DNA of 17,603 nucleotides from Jimgerdemannia flammicorona. Taxonomy: Eukaryota; Mucoromycota; Endogonomycetes; Endogonales; Endogonaceae. The number at the start of each line of letters is the position of its first letter. Position 1 is the stretch's first letter. The stretch lies in the NCBI GenBank assembly GCA_003990745.1, contig RBNI01002758.1, positions 1-17,603 on the forward strand, read 5' to 3'. Under the pieces are notes generated by a model. It did not search any database, was not told the origin of the DNA, and saw nothing but the letters and a program-made list of their open reading frames with translations. Below, piece by piece: positions 7,432-17,100 of the stretch. Both the position numbers and the translations under genes were made by a program.

Positions 7432-8778
7432 TATGAGCAATCAAAGAAGAAGAAGAAGGTCACTATTCAGGAAGAATATGCCAGTAGTGAGGAGTCTACT
7501 ACAGAAGAGGAAGAAGAATCTGAAGATGGAAATGATCCCAGACTCAATCCCTGAATCAATCTGATAGATGACAGACCAGAAGACAACATGTGGGCCAAGA
7601 ACACTATCCCTATCACCATTGGAGCCATTGTAGGAGAAGCCAAAGGATGCCCTACATGCCTCAAGAGATACAAGTGTCCTGAGCACTCCTCCAAGATCAT
7701 GGGAATAAGGAAATCACCTGGCACAGCCTGCCCAGAATGCAGAAGGAAGAAGAAGAAATGCAGACATATTCCAGAAACACCTGCAACTGAAGCTGCAGAA
7801 GTACAAGCAATTTGGGGTCAAGAATCATCAGAGGAAGAAGAAACTTCTGACCAAGAAGTTCCTGAACAAGAAGCACTTGATGAAGAAGAGGTCCCCAAAC
7901 TCATTTCTTGGGATGATTCTCATTGGACACCACCTGTAGACAATGATCCTTGGAATACAGAAGAAGGACCCAGTATAATCACCATTATTCCCAAGAAAGA
8001 AACTCATCAAGAGAAGGCTTTTCGGCTTGGAAGGTGTCCACACCAAATGGTCTTCTACTCTCCCTGAGACTACTGCTATCAGTGTCATCTGTTGGATCAA
8101 CAAGAAAGACAGCGACCCCAGAGACCAGAACACCCAACTACTCTTGCATAGTCCACCACCTTTCAAGAAGTCATCACAAGGTTACAAAGTCGATTCAGGG
8201 GACAAGGCTTCTTCACCCAAACAGAAATATACCCCTTGTCTACCCTTCTCCCAACCTATGATCAAGATGGGTACTGATTCCCAAGACAATAAGAGATAAA
8301 TAGCCAGGAACATCATTTCTGAGCAATGAGATATTGCAACCATAGAAGACACCCTGACTGCCAAGACTGCAGACATTAGAAGATTCACCTTAGTCATGAT
8401 GTTGTAGTCCATACTTTAAAGAGAGAAGACAACAGGAGTCAGATCCAAAAAAGCTGAACCAAGAAGCCAGCAAGAAGAATTCTCAAGATCTATAATTTGG
8501 GAGAAGACATCCTAGCTCTCATTAGGCATGCAACCTGCCAAGGATGGGCAAAAGATACCACCAACTTCATGGAAGCCCTAGACACTATAGGAAGAAGAGG
8601 AATCAACTATCTCCGAGATCCCTCTACTAGAGCCAGATGGCCATATCTCAACCTTAGAGCTTGGAGGCTTTCCACTAGTGGAGCTTCAGCCTTAGGGAAG
8701 CCTGAACTCAGCAAGGATATTGCCCAGTATGCCCTGCTGCACCCCAAGGCCAAACCTCCAACCAAAGCCCACCCAGAG
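7432..8778 (+). pseudogene. Cys/His-rich region between protease and dUTPase (unrecognised)
   Basis: It stays in frame 1 throughout. After an acidic, Ser-rich segment there is a first cluster (from about 7648) of the form CPTC-X5-CPEH, then about 14 residues later CPEC-X6-CRH. Eight Cys/His ligands suggest two zinc sites. A long acidic stretch follows (about 7820-8000). A second cluster lies at 8335-8376: YCNH, HPDCQDCRH, with more His after it. A 90-residue polar stretch then leads into the dUTPase. Stops lie at 7552, 8065, 8149, 8275, 8290, 8320, 8377 and 8455, six of them TGA or followed closely by TGA. I do not recognise the family; zinc binding is inferred from spacing. Confidence 0.55.
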
Positions 8779-9135
8779 GATGTAGAGTATGATCTTCACA
8801 GCCTAGAGGACAAATCTATCAAGCATGGAAAAACCTTCATGGTCAGAACTGGATTAGCCATACAGCCACCCCAAGGAGCTTATATTCAACTGACCTCAAG
8901 GTCCAGACTTACCAGACAAGGAATAACTGTGGAAGGTGGAACCATCAACCTAGGATATACAAGCAAAATTAAGGTTATCTTATACAATAGTAGTACTGAA
9001 TGGCACTGAATCATTAGAGGGCAGAAGATTGCCCAGGCAGTCTTTATGAAAGTCAAGACTCCACAGTTACAAGAAGTCTCTAAACTAACCAAAGAAACAA
9101 GACAAGCCAAGGGATTTAGAAGCTCAGACAGGAGA
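8779..9135 (+). pseudogene. dUTPase domain within the gypsy Pol, catalytically damaged
   Basis: All five trimeric dUTPase motifs are recognisable in order: I, EYDLHSLED (8785); then RTGLAIQPPQGAYIQL; II, SRSRL (8896-8910, family PRSGL); III, GGTINLGYTSKIKVILYN (8935 on, family G-V-I-D-x-D-Y); IV, GQKIAQAV (9019); V, R-x-x-x-GFRSSD (9100-9129, family GFGSTG). The motif III catalytic Asp is Asn (AAC at 8947), and a motif V Gly is Arg (AGA at 9118). Both fit G-to-A changes. A TGA at 9007 sits where Arg is plausible. In active form it would hydrolyse dUTP to dUMP and limit uracil in cDNA. It lies between protease and RT in the same frame as the protease. Confidence 0.88.
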
Positions 9136-9480
9136 GAAGTATACCTCCTTCAAGTCAACTACCTCAAAAGAAATATTCCCCAGCAAGTGTACTGGCAACC
9201 AGTCAGACTGCACAAGAATCTCATCCTGGAACCCGGAGAACAAACTACTTTTGAAATATTTGTACCACCCGATCCCAGAAACCTTTTCTTTGAACCCAAA
9301 GAAGATATCCAAAACCTGGACATAGAGGGACACACATTCTCTGATAAGATGAACCCAGTACACTCCTGAGCAACCAACCAAAGTTGGGAGACCATCATGT
9401 TGCCAAAAGGAGCCATTATAGGACATCTGGTGCCTTTCCTCAACTGAACTTATAGGGAAGTTTATGAACTAAACCTATTG
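9136..9480 (+). pseudogene. Beta-rich region between dUTPase and RT (unrecognised)
   Basis: It continues frame 1. It carries LILEPGEQTTFEIFVP (about 9220) and, about 50 residues later, MLPKGAIIGHLVPFL (from 9400). Segments of the form proline-glycine-x-x-T then LPKGxxIG occur between protease and RT in several retroelement Pol proteins and look like a small beta-sandwich. It might be a decayed second dUTPase-like fold, but I see none of the five motifs. Stops lie at 9367 and 9445 (both TGA). Immediately after it the coding changes to frame 3. Confidence 0.45.
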
Positions 9481-10487
9481 GGAAATGGCAAAAGGTCCCA
9501 GAAGAAAGGAAAGGCCCCTCTGCGACCCAGAAGACAGTGAAGCTTTCCACCAACATTGGAGAAGAATTGACATTCCAACAATAGCAACAACTAGTAGAAC
9601 TTCTCAACAAATAACAAGATATCTTCACTACCGATTATGGCAACCTGCCATACAACCCATCATATCATCACAGCAAAAATACAGGAAATGCAACATCCAT
9701 CCAGCAGAAACCTTATAGAATACCCCATCACTTGAAAACATTTGAAAAGGAGCACATTCAAGAACTCTTAGACAATGGAGTCATCCGACCCTCTACTAGC
9801 CCCTGGGCCAGCCCCATACTTATTGTGCCAAAGAAAGGAGGATGGAGACTCTGTGTGGATTATAGAAAACTTAACTCAGTCACTAAAAAGGATGCCTATC
9901 CTTTGCCCAGAATCGATGACCTTTTGGATCAGTTACAGGATGCCAGATACTTCAGCAGCATAGACCTTTTTGCAGGGTTCCATGAGATCTCCATGGACTC
10001 CAAAGACATTCAAAAGACAGCCTTCCTTGCCTTAGGAAAACTGTTTGAATATCTCTGAATACCCTTTGGACTCTGCAATGCACCCCCCACCTTTCAGAGG
10101 ATGATGAATTCAGTCTATGCCCCTTTGATCCACCACTGCCTGATTGTATACATGGACAATTCCAACATCTATTCAGCAAATTTCGAAGAACACCTGCACT
10201 ACCTAGAGGAATTCTTCAAGCTCACCCACAAAAACCACCTGAGATTGAATGCAAAGAAATGCTACTTTGGGAAGCAGAAACTTGAATTTCTTAGATTTAT
10301 AGTTTTGAAAGAAGGAACCCATGCAGACCCAAAGAAAACTGAGAAGATCAACAATTGGCCAATACCCAAAACCCTGAAGGAGACACTATCATTTCTGATG
10401 CTAGTATTCTACTATAGAAGGTTTATCAAGAACTTTGCTCAAATTGCTGCCCCAATCCGGATCCTTCTCAAGAAAGAAGTGCCATTC
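9480..10487 (+). pseudogene. Gypsy reverse transcriptase, broken
   Basis: The frame-3 product starts with a typical pre-RT segment (EELTFQQ, LVELLNK, QDIFTTDYGNLPYN, KPYRIPHHLK) and then the RT core: VIRPSTSPWASPILIVPKK, LCVDYRKLN, YPLPRIDDLL, FSSIDLFAGFHEI (first catalytic Asp at 9963 intact), IPFGLCNAPPTFQRMM, and VYMDN where the family has YxDD (10149-10160). The second catalytic Asp is therefore Asn. Thumb/connection sequence follows (LRFIV, TLSFLMLVFYYRRFI). Stops lie at 9582, 9612 and 10056. It is very similar in layout to other fungal Ty3/gypsy RTs. It is inactive as it stands. Confidence 0.93.
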
Positions 10488-10952
10488 AAGTGGACAGAAT
10501 CACAAGAAAAAGCCTTCAAAGAACTCAAAAACCGCATGACTATGGTACCAATCCTTGTATGCCCCAATCTACAGAAGCCATTCATCTTGTATACAGATGC
10601 CTCTAAAGATAGCGTTAGAGCAGTTCTAGCCCAAGAAGAACCTGATCAACAGCACCATATGATAGCTTATGCAAGCAGAGCTACCAATCAGCAGTAGATG
10701 AACTATGGTAGCACCAAACTGGAATGTCTTGCAGTCATATAGGTGGTCACCCTGTTCAAGCATTACCTCATCAGAAAAAGGTTCACTCTGATCACAGATC
10801 ATACAGCTCTCAAATAGTTATTCAACTGCAAGGAACTCACCAGAATCCTAGCCCACTGGATCCTTATTCTTCAGGATTACAAAATCACCATTATCTACAA
10901 AGCAGGGAAAGCTCACAACAATGTTGATATACTTTCCTGCCAGCCCCAATGA
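10488..10952 (+). pseudogene. Gypsy RNase H, broken
   Basis: Same frame (3) as the RT. The four acidic positions are visible: Asp in YTDAS (10596), Glu in KLECLAV (10722), Asp in LITDHTAL (10797) and Asp in NNVDILS (10926). The domain begins at the conserved FKWTESQEKAF segment. Stops lie at 10695, 10740, 10815 and 10950. Unlike the RT, the catalytic residues are all retained, so the loss is by nonsense only. The frame changes to 2 just after it, before the integrase zinc domain. Confidence 0.88.
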
Positions 10953-11907
10953 ATCAGAAGAAGGGTGTCCCAAGGAACTATACCCTAAAGGAAGCCCCTC
11001 AGACCATCGAAGCACAAGAAGATCTCATCCGTAAAGAACATCAGAAAGCCCATCAAGGACAGACAAGTACAGAAGACAAGATTCGAAAACTGTATCAACA
11101 CTGGCCACATCTCAGAACTCAAGTCTGAGACATCATCCAGAAATGTGACACTTGCCAGAAGTACCAAGGAAAGAAGAACTATCAAGCCCCTCTACAACTG
11201 ATTCCCCCACCCACTCACATCTTTCAGAGATGGAGAGTAGATGTAATTGGACCTCTACCAGTTACACTAGAAGGAATAAATATATTCTTGTACTTGTGGA
11301 ACATCTGACCAAGTGGCCCGAGGCTTTCTCAATAGAAATTGCAGATGCCTTAACCATTGTAGGCCTCCTCCATGGACTCACACTCAGATATGGAACCCCA
11401 GAAGAACTTATCTCTGATCGAGGCACAGAGTTCATCAATAATATAATCACAAGTTATGCCTGAATTCACAAGATTCACCTCAAAAGAACCACATCATACC
11501 ACTCCCAGACCAATGGCATGACAGAGAGAATGAACCAGACCATCAAGAAAGGACTTACCCAAGTCAATCCTACTAATTGGGACCCCTGCTTGCCTGAGAT
11601 CCTATAGGAAATTCAGAACACCCCTGCTGCCTCCACTAAACAAAAACCATTTGAAATGATATTTGCCAAGAAAATGAGAACTGCTGACCATAAGAACCTC
11701 AAAGATCTCCTCAATATGGCAGAGCAGTTACATAATCAAGCCCAAGGATAGATTATCAAAGCCTAAGAAAGACAAAAGAAGTACTATAACCAAAAACAGA
11801 AGGATCAAGAGATCAAGATTGGAGATCAAGTACTAGTTTGGAGAAGCATGATTGAAACAAATTTTGCTGCCAAACTGGAACCCAAATGGAAGAGGGTTGC
11901 TTTTTAG
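10953..11907 (+). pseudogene. Gypsy integrase, broken and truncated at the LINE junction
   Basis: The zinc domain (frame 2) has His 11039, His 11051, Cys 11144 and Cys 11153 (HHCC). The core begins in frame 2 with WRVDVIGPLP (Asp 11240), changes to frame 1 near 11270 at an A-rich run, and continues with YILVLVEHLTKWPEAF, LISDRGTEF (Asp 11416) and NGMTERMNQ (Glu 11524). The last two catalytic residues are 35 residues apart, the usual DDX35E. The C-terminal part reaches DQVLVWRS and KLEPKWK, where a GPY/F motif normally follows, but the next codons break off into TAG (11905). Other stops are at 11126, 11461, 11605, 11749 and 11764. No chromodomain is seen. Confidence 0.9.
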
Positions 11908-12054
11908 GGTAACCGTTATGTAGTTCTGAAAGGGTTTTCTGGAAGTTCTGGGTATTCACGGTGGGTTCAGGCACACCTTTCTCCAGTACTATTTATGTTA
12001 CACAAGCTTCAAGCAACAGTTTTCAACACAAAGTGGAGGAAAGGTACTATAAAC
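11908..12054 (+). other. LINE 5' untranslated region
   Basis: About 147 bases between the end of recognisable gypsy integrase and the ORF1 ATG. No open frame here resembles either element. The exact junction could be anywhere from about 11893 to 11930, since no target duplication can be checked within the window. Confidence 0.4.
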
Positions 12055-14082
12055 ATGTCTTCGAGCAAGAGTTCCGATGGGCATGCTGGGTCTGGTGGAC
12101 CTGGGGCCTTTGGCTGGCAGCAGGTTGGGAGAGGTTTTGGCCTGGGGATGGGGGCCTTTGGAGGGTCGAAGGGTGGTGAGGGTGCTGGAGGAGGGCCGGT
12201 GTCAGAAGGGAATGGAGGAGGGACTGGCCCTATGAGTTTTGCTGACAAGGTGAAGGGGAGTAGATGGCCGACTGAAAGCCGGGCTGATGTTGTGGTGGGG
12301 AAGGGCAAGGCGAGCCCTGGAAGGGGGGGAGGTTCTCTGGCTGGGGGTGTGAGCGTAGGGTCTGGAGGTGTTGTGGCTGGGAGCGGGACTGCTGATGGTG
12401 GAGTGATGGTGAATTAGGAAAAAAAAAGAGATGTGATGGCTGATGGCCAGGGGGGGCAGGGGTTCCCGATGCGGAAGGGGGACCTGGCGGATGGTGTGAC
12501 GGGGCTGGCAGTGGCCCCATTACTCAAGAAGTCGATTTCAGAGTTCACGGTGACCTTGTGCTTCTGGGGCTTGGCAGTGACGGCAAGGATGGTTCTGGGG
12601 CTTGTCTCGAAGCAGGTGGCTGGGGCGGCTTCAGTGAAGTTCTTGAAGGGGCTGGAGGGGGTCGAGGTGGGCTTTGAAGAGGCCAGCCCACTAGATGAGG
12701 CACTGAAGAATGGAGTTGTGGTTGGGGAGGTAGTGGTCCCCATGGTGTGGTGCTTATGATGGAACCCCAGGGTGGTGCAGCTTCTGGTGAAGGGGGTGCC
12801 CACAGTGACTAAGGAGGAGACTAGGAAGAGGGTCGAGGAGGTGATGATTGAGTATGGCGACATGGTGGATGTCGGATTTCAGATGTGGGAGGGGATGACG
12901 ATCAGGACTGGCGATGTTGATGTCAGGATTAGGCTGGCGGAAAAGGAGGCCACAGAGAAGGCGAGTGACTGGCCCTCAGTGCTGATGGGGGGGGCCATGG
13001 TCTGTAAGGTGTCGAGGGTGAAAGGGAGTGAAGTAGAGGAGGAGGACTTATTGGAGGCACTGGAGGAGTTGAGTGGTGCTGTGGAGAGGAGGGCGGCAGC
13101 CTGGAAACTGTATGAGGAGTTGACACATCTGGAGATTGTGGGGGGGAAGCAGATCCATATAGATAAGAAGTAGTGGGAGCGGGCCCAGGGATGCAAGAGG
13201 CAGAGGGAGCTGTTGGCAGGTATGTCTGGAGGGGGGATGAAGAAGTCGGTCGGCACAGAGGAGTCTGAGGGTGCTAAGGCCAGTGCTTGGACTGGTAATG
13301 AAGGGGAGGTGGAGGGGGTGAAGGAGGCAGAGACTGGAGGGGTACTGGATAAGAACCCGTTTGCTGATGGTACCTTTGAAGTATGGGAGCCGGAGTTGGA
13401 TACCGCCCCTCCCCCACTTATCAGGAGGGGCCCCATTGGGAAGAGAGGGCCAGCAGAGGATACACGGATGCAGGGGGCCCAGCAGGTACACTTTGGGGTC
13501 CCTGATGTGGGGCAAGAGGGTCAGGTGGTAGCAGTTGGTGAGGATGAGCTGGTGGATGTCCCTGAGGAGGAGTGGGATGAGGCTGCCAGTGTAGGAGCTA
13601 ACACTATGATGCTGGATGCAGGGTGGCTGGGGACTCCAGGACAGAAGGAGGTGGGGAACCTGTTGTGGATGCGCAAGGTGATGGACAACCTCGCAGCAGA
13701 TGCCTTGGGAGAAGTGGACTTGCGGGCGATGCCGGAGGAGCATTGGGCAAGGATTCTACATGGTGATGGAATGGTGGAGGCACTGAAGGTGGAGATTCTG
13801 GGTATCTTTATGGAGGAGGAGGGGTATGAGGTTGATGAGGTGAGGAAGGCAGAGCTGGGGATGGTTGCTGGTGAACAGGCGGTATACTGCTGGGTAGAAT
13901 GTCATGGGTTGCAGCTCTGATAGGAGGCCTGCCTGGAGTATCGCGAGGAATTTGAGGAGCACGAAGATGGGGCTATGGTAGAACTTCTGGGAGCTTTGGC
14001 GGCACAGGAAGCAGGGGAGAGGGAACTGGTGGCTGAACATGACTTGGATATGGTGCGGGAGGAGCGGAATGCGGACTTGTAG
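12055..14082 (+). pseudogene. LINE ORF1 (RNA-binding protein-like), broken by stops
   Basis: It starts at ATG 12055 (MSSSKSSDGHAGSGG) and stays in frame 1 for about 675 codons, interrupted by stops at 12415, 12757, 13171, 13918, 13921 and 14080. The N-terminal 110 residues are Gly-rich and contain MSFADKVKG, a motif often seen near the start of LINE ORF1 proteins. A middle segment (from about 12772: VVQLLVKGVPTVTKEETRKR) resembles an RRM-like fold. The C-terminal third is acidic. I see no CCHC zinc knuckle. The usual role is binding LINE RNA with ORF2 protein. ORF1 ends 31 bases before the ORF2 ATG. Confidence 0.7.
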
Positions 14083-14113
14083 AGGATGAGGCCATGATAT
14101 AACATTATTCCTT

Positions 14114-17100
14114 ATGAACAGTACAACCAACATTTTCTCCTTGAATGTGAATGGGTTAAGGAGCTCTGGGCAGCGTAAGAACATTTTTACTTAGCTCAAG
14201 GGATTGGAGGCTGATCTCTTTTTACTATAGGATGTTCGATGTGAGGATGAGGATGATCGGGTCAAGTGGACTAGGGAATGGGGAGGGGCTACTGCTTGGT
14301 TTGGAAAGGTGGCAATTTTGGTGAGGAAGGGTAGAGGGGACTTGGGGGGAATCAGGAGCTGGGGTGATCGATTGGTCTGGGGCGATTGGCATAGACCAGG
14401 GTGGGAATCGGTGAAGGTGGGATCTTGTTACTGCCCTGCAGCTAGGGGTGAGAGGATTGCATGGATTGGGGGGCTGCTGGAGGAGGGTATTCTCTTGGAG
14501 GAAGGGGTTGATGTGCTCGGTGGGGACTTTAATATGGTTCGGGATCAGCGTCTAGATAGGACTGATGGAGAGAGAGGTATGGGGGGTAGAAGTGGAGGTC
14601 TGGATGCTTGGGAGGAGGTGGAGATGTTGAGCTCCTTGGGGGACATGGGCAGAACGAGGTGGGGAGATGCTAGGGTCTATACACATTGGGTGAATGGCTT
14701 GGGCACAAGGATTGACTGGATTCTGACAGCGGAGTGCTGGGGGGCAGATGTTTGGAGGGCACTGGAAGTGGAGTGGTGCCCAAGGTCTGATCATTGGGGT
14801 CTGTTGGGACAGAGGCAGTTTGGGGGGAGTGGAGATGGACCCAGACATTGGCGCCTTAACTCCTCCCTGCTGGCTGAGAAGGGGTTGTGGGAATTGTGGG
14901 AGGAGGACATTCAGGCAAAGGTTTTTAACTGGGGATGCGAGGGTCTGTCAGTGGCTGTCCGCTGGTTGAGATTGAAAGAGGCTACGAGGGTTTATTGGAG
15001 AGGGGCTGGTAGAGAGGCTGGGAGGCAGCAGAGGAGACATACGAGGTGTACTACCAGTAGGTTGAGGAGACTCCAAACAGATTGGGCAGATCTGCTCACT
15101 GTTGAAGGGGTGGAGGATTGGAGGATCATGAGGGCAAAACTGGAGATAGTGGAGTTACAACGGGTGTTGAGGTAAGAGGAGGAGACTCATATGCAGGGCA
15201 TGGCTGCTGAGCTATGGTGGCAGGGACTTGAGGAGGGTGAGCGGCCATCTAGGTACTTATCAAGGCTCCTCAAGGCTAGAAGAGTGTGACATCAGTGGGA
15301 TGGGGTCCTGGATGCTGATGGGGACATGGTACATGGTACGCAACAAATCTTAGGGGTGTTGAAGGAGAGATGGCAGGGCTTGTAGAGTGAGGAAGAAGGG
15401 GGTGCTGATGAGGTAGAGATTGCAGATATGCTCGAAGAGTGGAGGCTGCCCAATGTGGCTGGACTGGGTGACTTGATCTTACCGGTACAGGGAGAAGAGA
15501 TCCAGAGTGTCCTGGTGGCAACTAAACTTGGGACAGCACCAGGAGAGGATGGATTGCCATGGGACTTCTGGAAGAAAATGGTGAAGGTCCCTGGAGTTTT
15601 GGGTGAGATGACTGCTCTCTGTGACCATATCCTTCAGAGTGGTGAGTGGGTTGGAGAGCAGGATCTCGGGCTGGTAGCCCTACTGTACAAAGATAAGGAG
15701 AGGAGGGAGGACTGGAAGAACTGAAGGCCGATCATGCTTTTGGACATGGACAGGAAGATGGTGACTAAGGTGATTGTCGCTAGGCTGCAGAAAGTTGCCC
15801 AACAGGTGCTGGGGAAGGAGCAGCGGGGCTTTGTTGGGGGCAGACTTATTAGAGATGGGACTGCATGGGTTCATGGTGTCATTGAAGGGGCCCGGGCCTG
15901 TGGCCTGGATGGAAGGCTGGTCTTTTTGGATCAGGAGAAGGCCTACGACCGGGTATGGCGGGTGTGGCTGGGCAGGGTATTGGACTGAATTGGGGTTCCC
16001 CCAAAGTTTAGGGCCTCTATGTTGAGTCTGTTGGAGAGCAGTAGGGCAGCTCTGACGTATAATGGCCAACGTGGGAGGGCATTCTCCTTGGGAAGAGGGG
16101 TTCCTTAGGGGGACCCTCTGTCCCCTATTCTGTATGCTCTTTCGCTGGAGCCATTAATGGATAGGATTCGATGGAAGGTGGTGGGGCTCTCTATATATGG
16201 TATAGGGTGGAAGGTGGGGGCATTTGCTGATGATATGGTGGTTGGACTTAGGTCTGTGGCAGATGTAGGGATGCTTCAGAAGACTGTGGAATGGTATGAG
16301 GCATACTCGGGGGTAAAGCTCAACTGGCATAAGTGTGAGACGATGGTACTAGGGAATGGACTAGTGGGAGGGGACGTCATTGGAACAATTGTCCCTACGG
16401 GAGAGGTGGTGCAGTATCTGGGCATCTTCCTCTCTGTATATGGTTCTGTCTTGCCACGAGTGTGGTGGGAGAGTAGGGTGAACCTTTGGGGGGAGGCCCT
16501 TCAAGGGTGGGGAGGCCGCCATATCTCTTTGGCAGGGCGGGTGTCAATTCTGAATGTATATTGGTTCCCCAAGCTGTGGTATGTGGCTTATCATCTCGAT
16601 TTCCCCGCTTGGGTAGTAAAGAAGCTGATGAAGGTGGCTAGAGATTGGATCTGGGTGGGGAGGAGGTCTCAGGTCAGTTGGGATACTCTTGCGAGACTGG
16701 TAGTCAGGGGGGACCTTGGACTGGTGGACTTTCCTAAGAGGCTGCACTGCTTGCGAGCCTGGTGGTTGAGGAGAGCTGTGGAATTACAGGGCGGAGGTTG
16801 GGTTCCTCTGCTGCAGAAGGTATGGGAGATGTGAACGTCCCCTCGGGGGTCCTCTGGAGACCTGCTCTCTTTGGTGGAACTGGATGGAGTTCGGCAGCTG
16901 CAGTTCAAAGGCTTTTGGTGGGGCGTAGCTGAGGGGGCACACCAAATTGGTCTGCACTGGCAAGGCAATGAGGGGGAGGTGGTATGGGGGCCTAATATAT
17001 GGTGCTGGGATAGATTGCTCCTGGGGGGTACTCCCCTTGCTACATTTGATATTGGGGAGAGAATAGAGTGTCAGCAGGGACTTGGCCAGGATCTTTGGCC

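Larger units (their letters stand above)
3005..11907 (+). mobile_element. Ty3/gypsy retrotransposon with dUTPase domain, decayed, 3' end displaced
   Basis: In order: 5' LTR, PBS-like junction, long leader, gag with a foldback insertion, protease, a Cys/His-rich region, dUTPase, a beta-rich region, RT, RNase H and integrase. RT-RNase H-integrase order defines Ty3/gypsy (Metaviridae). Frames from gag on are 3 (to about 5560), 1 (to about 9480), 3 (to about 10950), 2 (to about 11275) and 1 (to 11907). In-frame stops are frequent and mostly TGA, and CpG is almost absent. No 3' LTR is present in the window, because LINE sequence starts just after the integrase DNA-binding region. Leader-to-LTR linkage is inferred from order and orientation. 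Confidence 0.85.

Noticed and set aside
10953..11280. Programmed frameshifts at the RNase H-integrase and mid-integrase frame changes
   Set aside because: The mid-integrase change interrupts a domain at an A-rich run and is best explained as a small indel. No slippery heptamer in correct phase is obvious at either site.
5494..11907. Alternative genetic code with TGA read as Trp
   Set aside because: TGG is used normally for conserved Trp, TAA and TAG stops also interrupt the frames, and CGA-to-TGA decay explains the TGA excess.
11908..12054. Continuation of the gypsy integrase C-terminus
   Set aside because: The frame hits TAG at 11905 and the following translation lacks a GPY/F motif, while base composition already matches the LINE. 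A few codons of uncertainty remain.
12879..13743. Long minus-strand open frames opposite LINE ORF1 (185 and 231 codons)
   Set aside because: They are low-complexity Pro/Ser/Leu/His-rich shadows of the G-rich coding strand. No domain is visible, and ORF1 on the plus strand explains the region.
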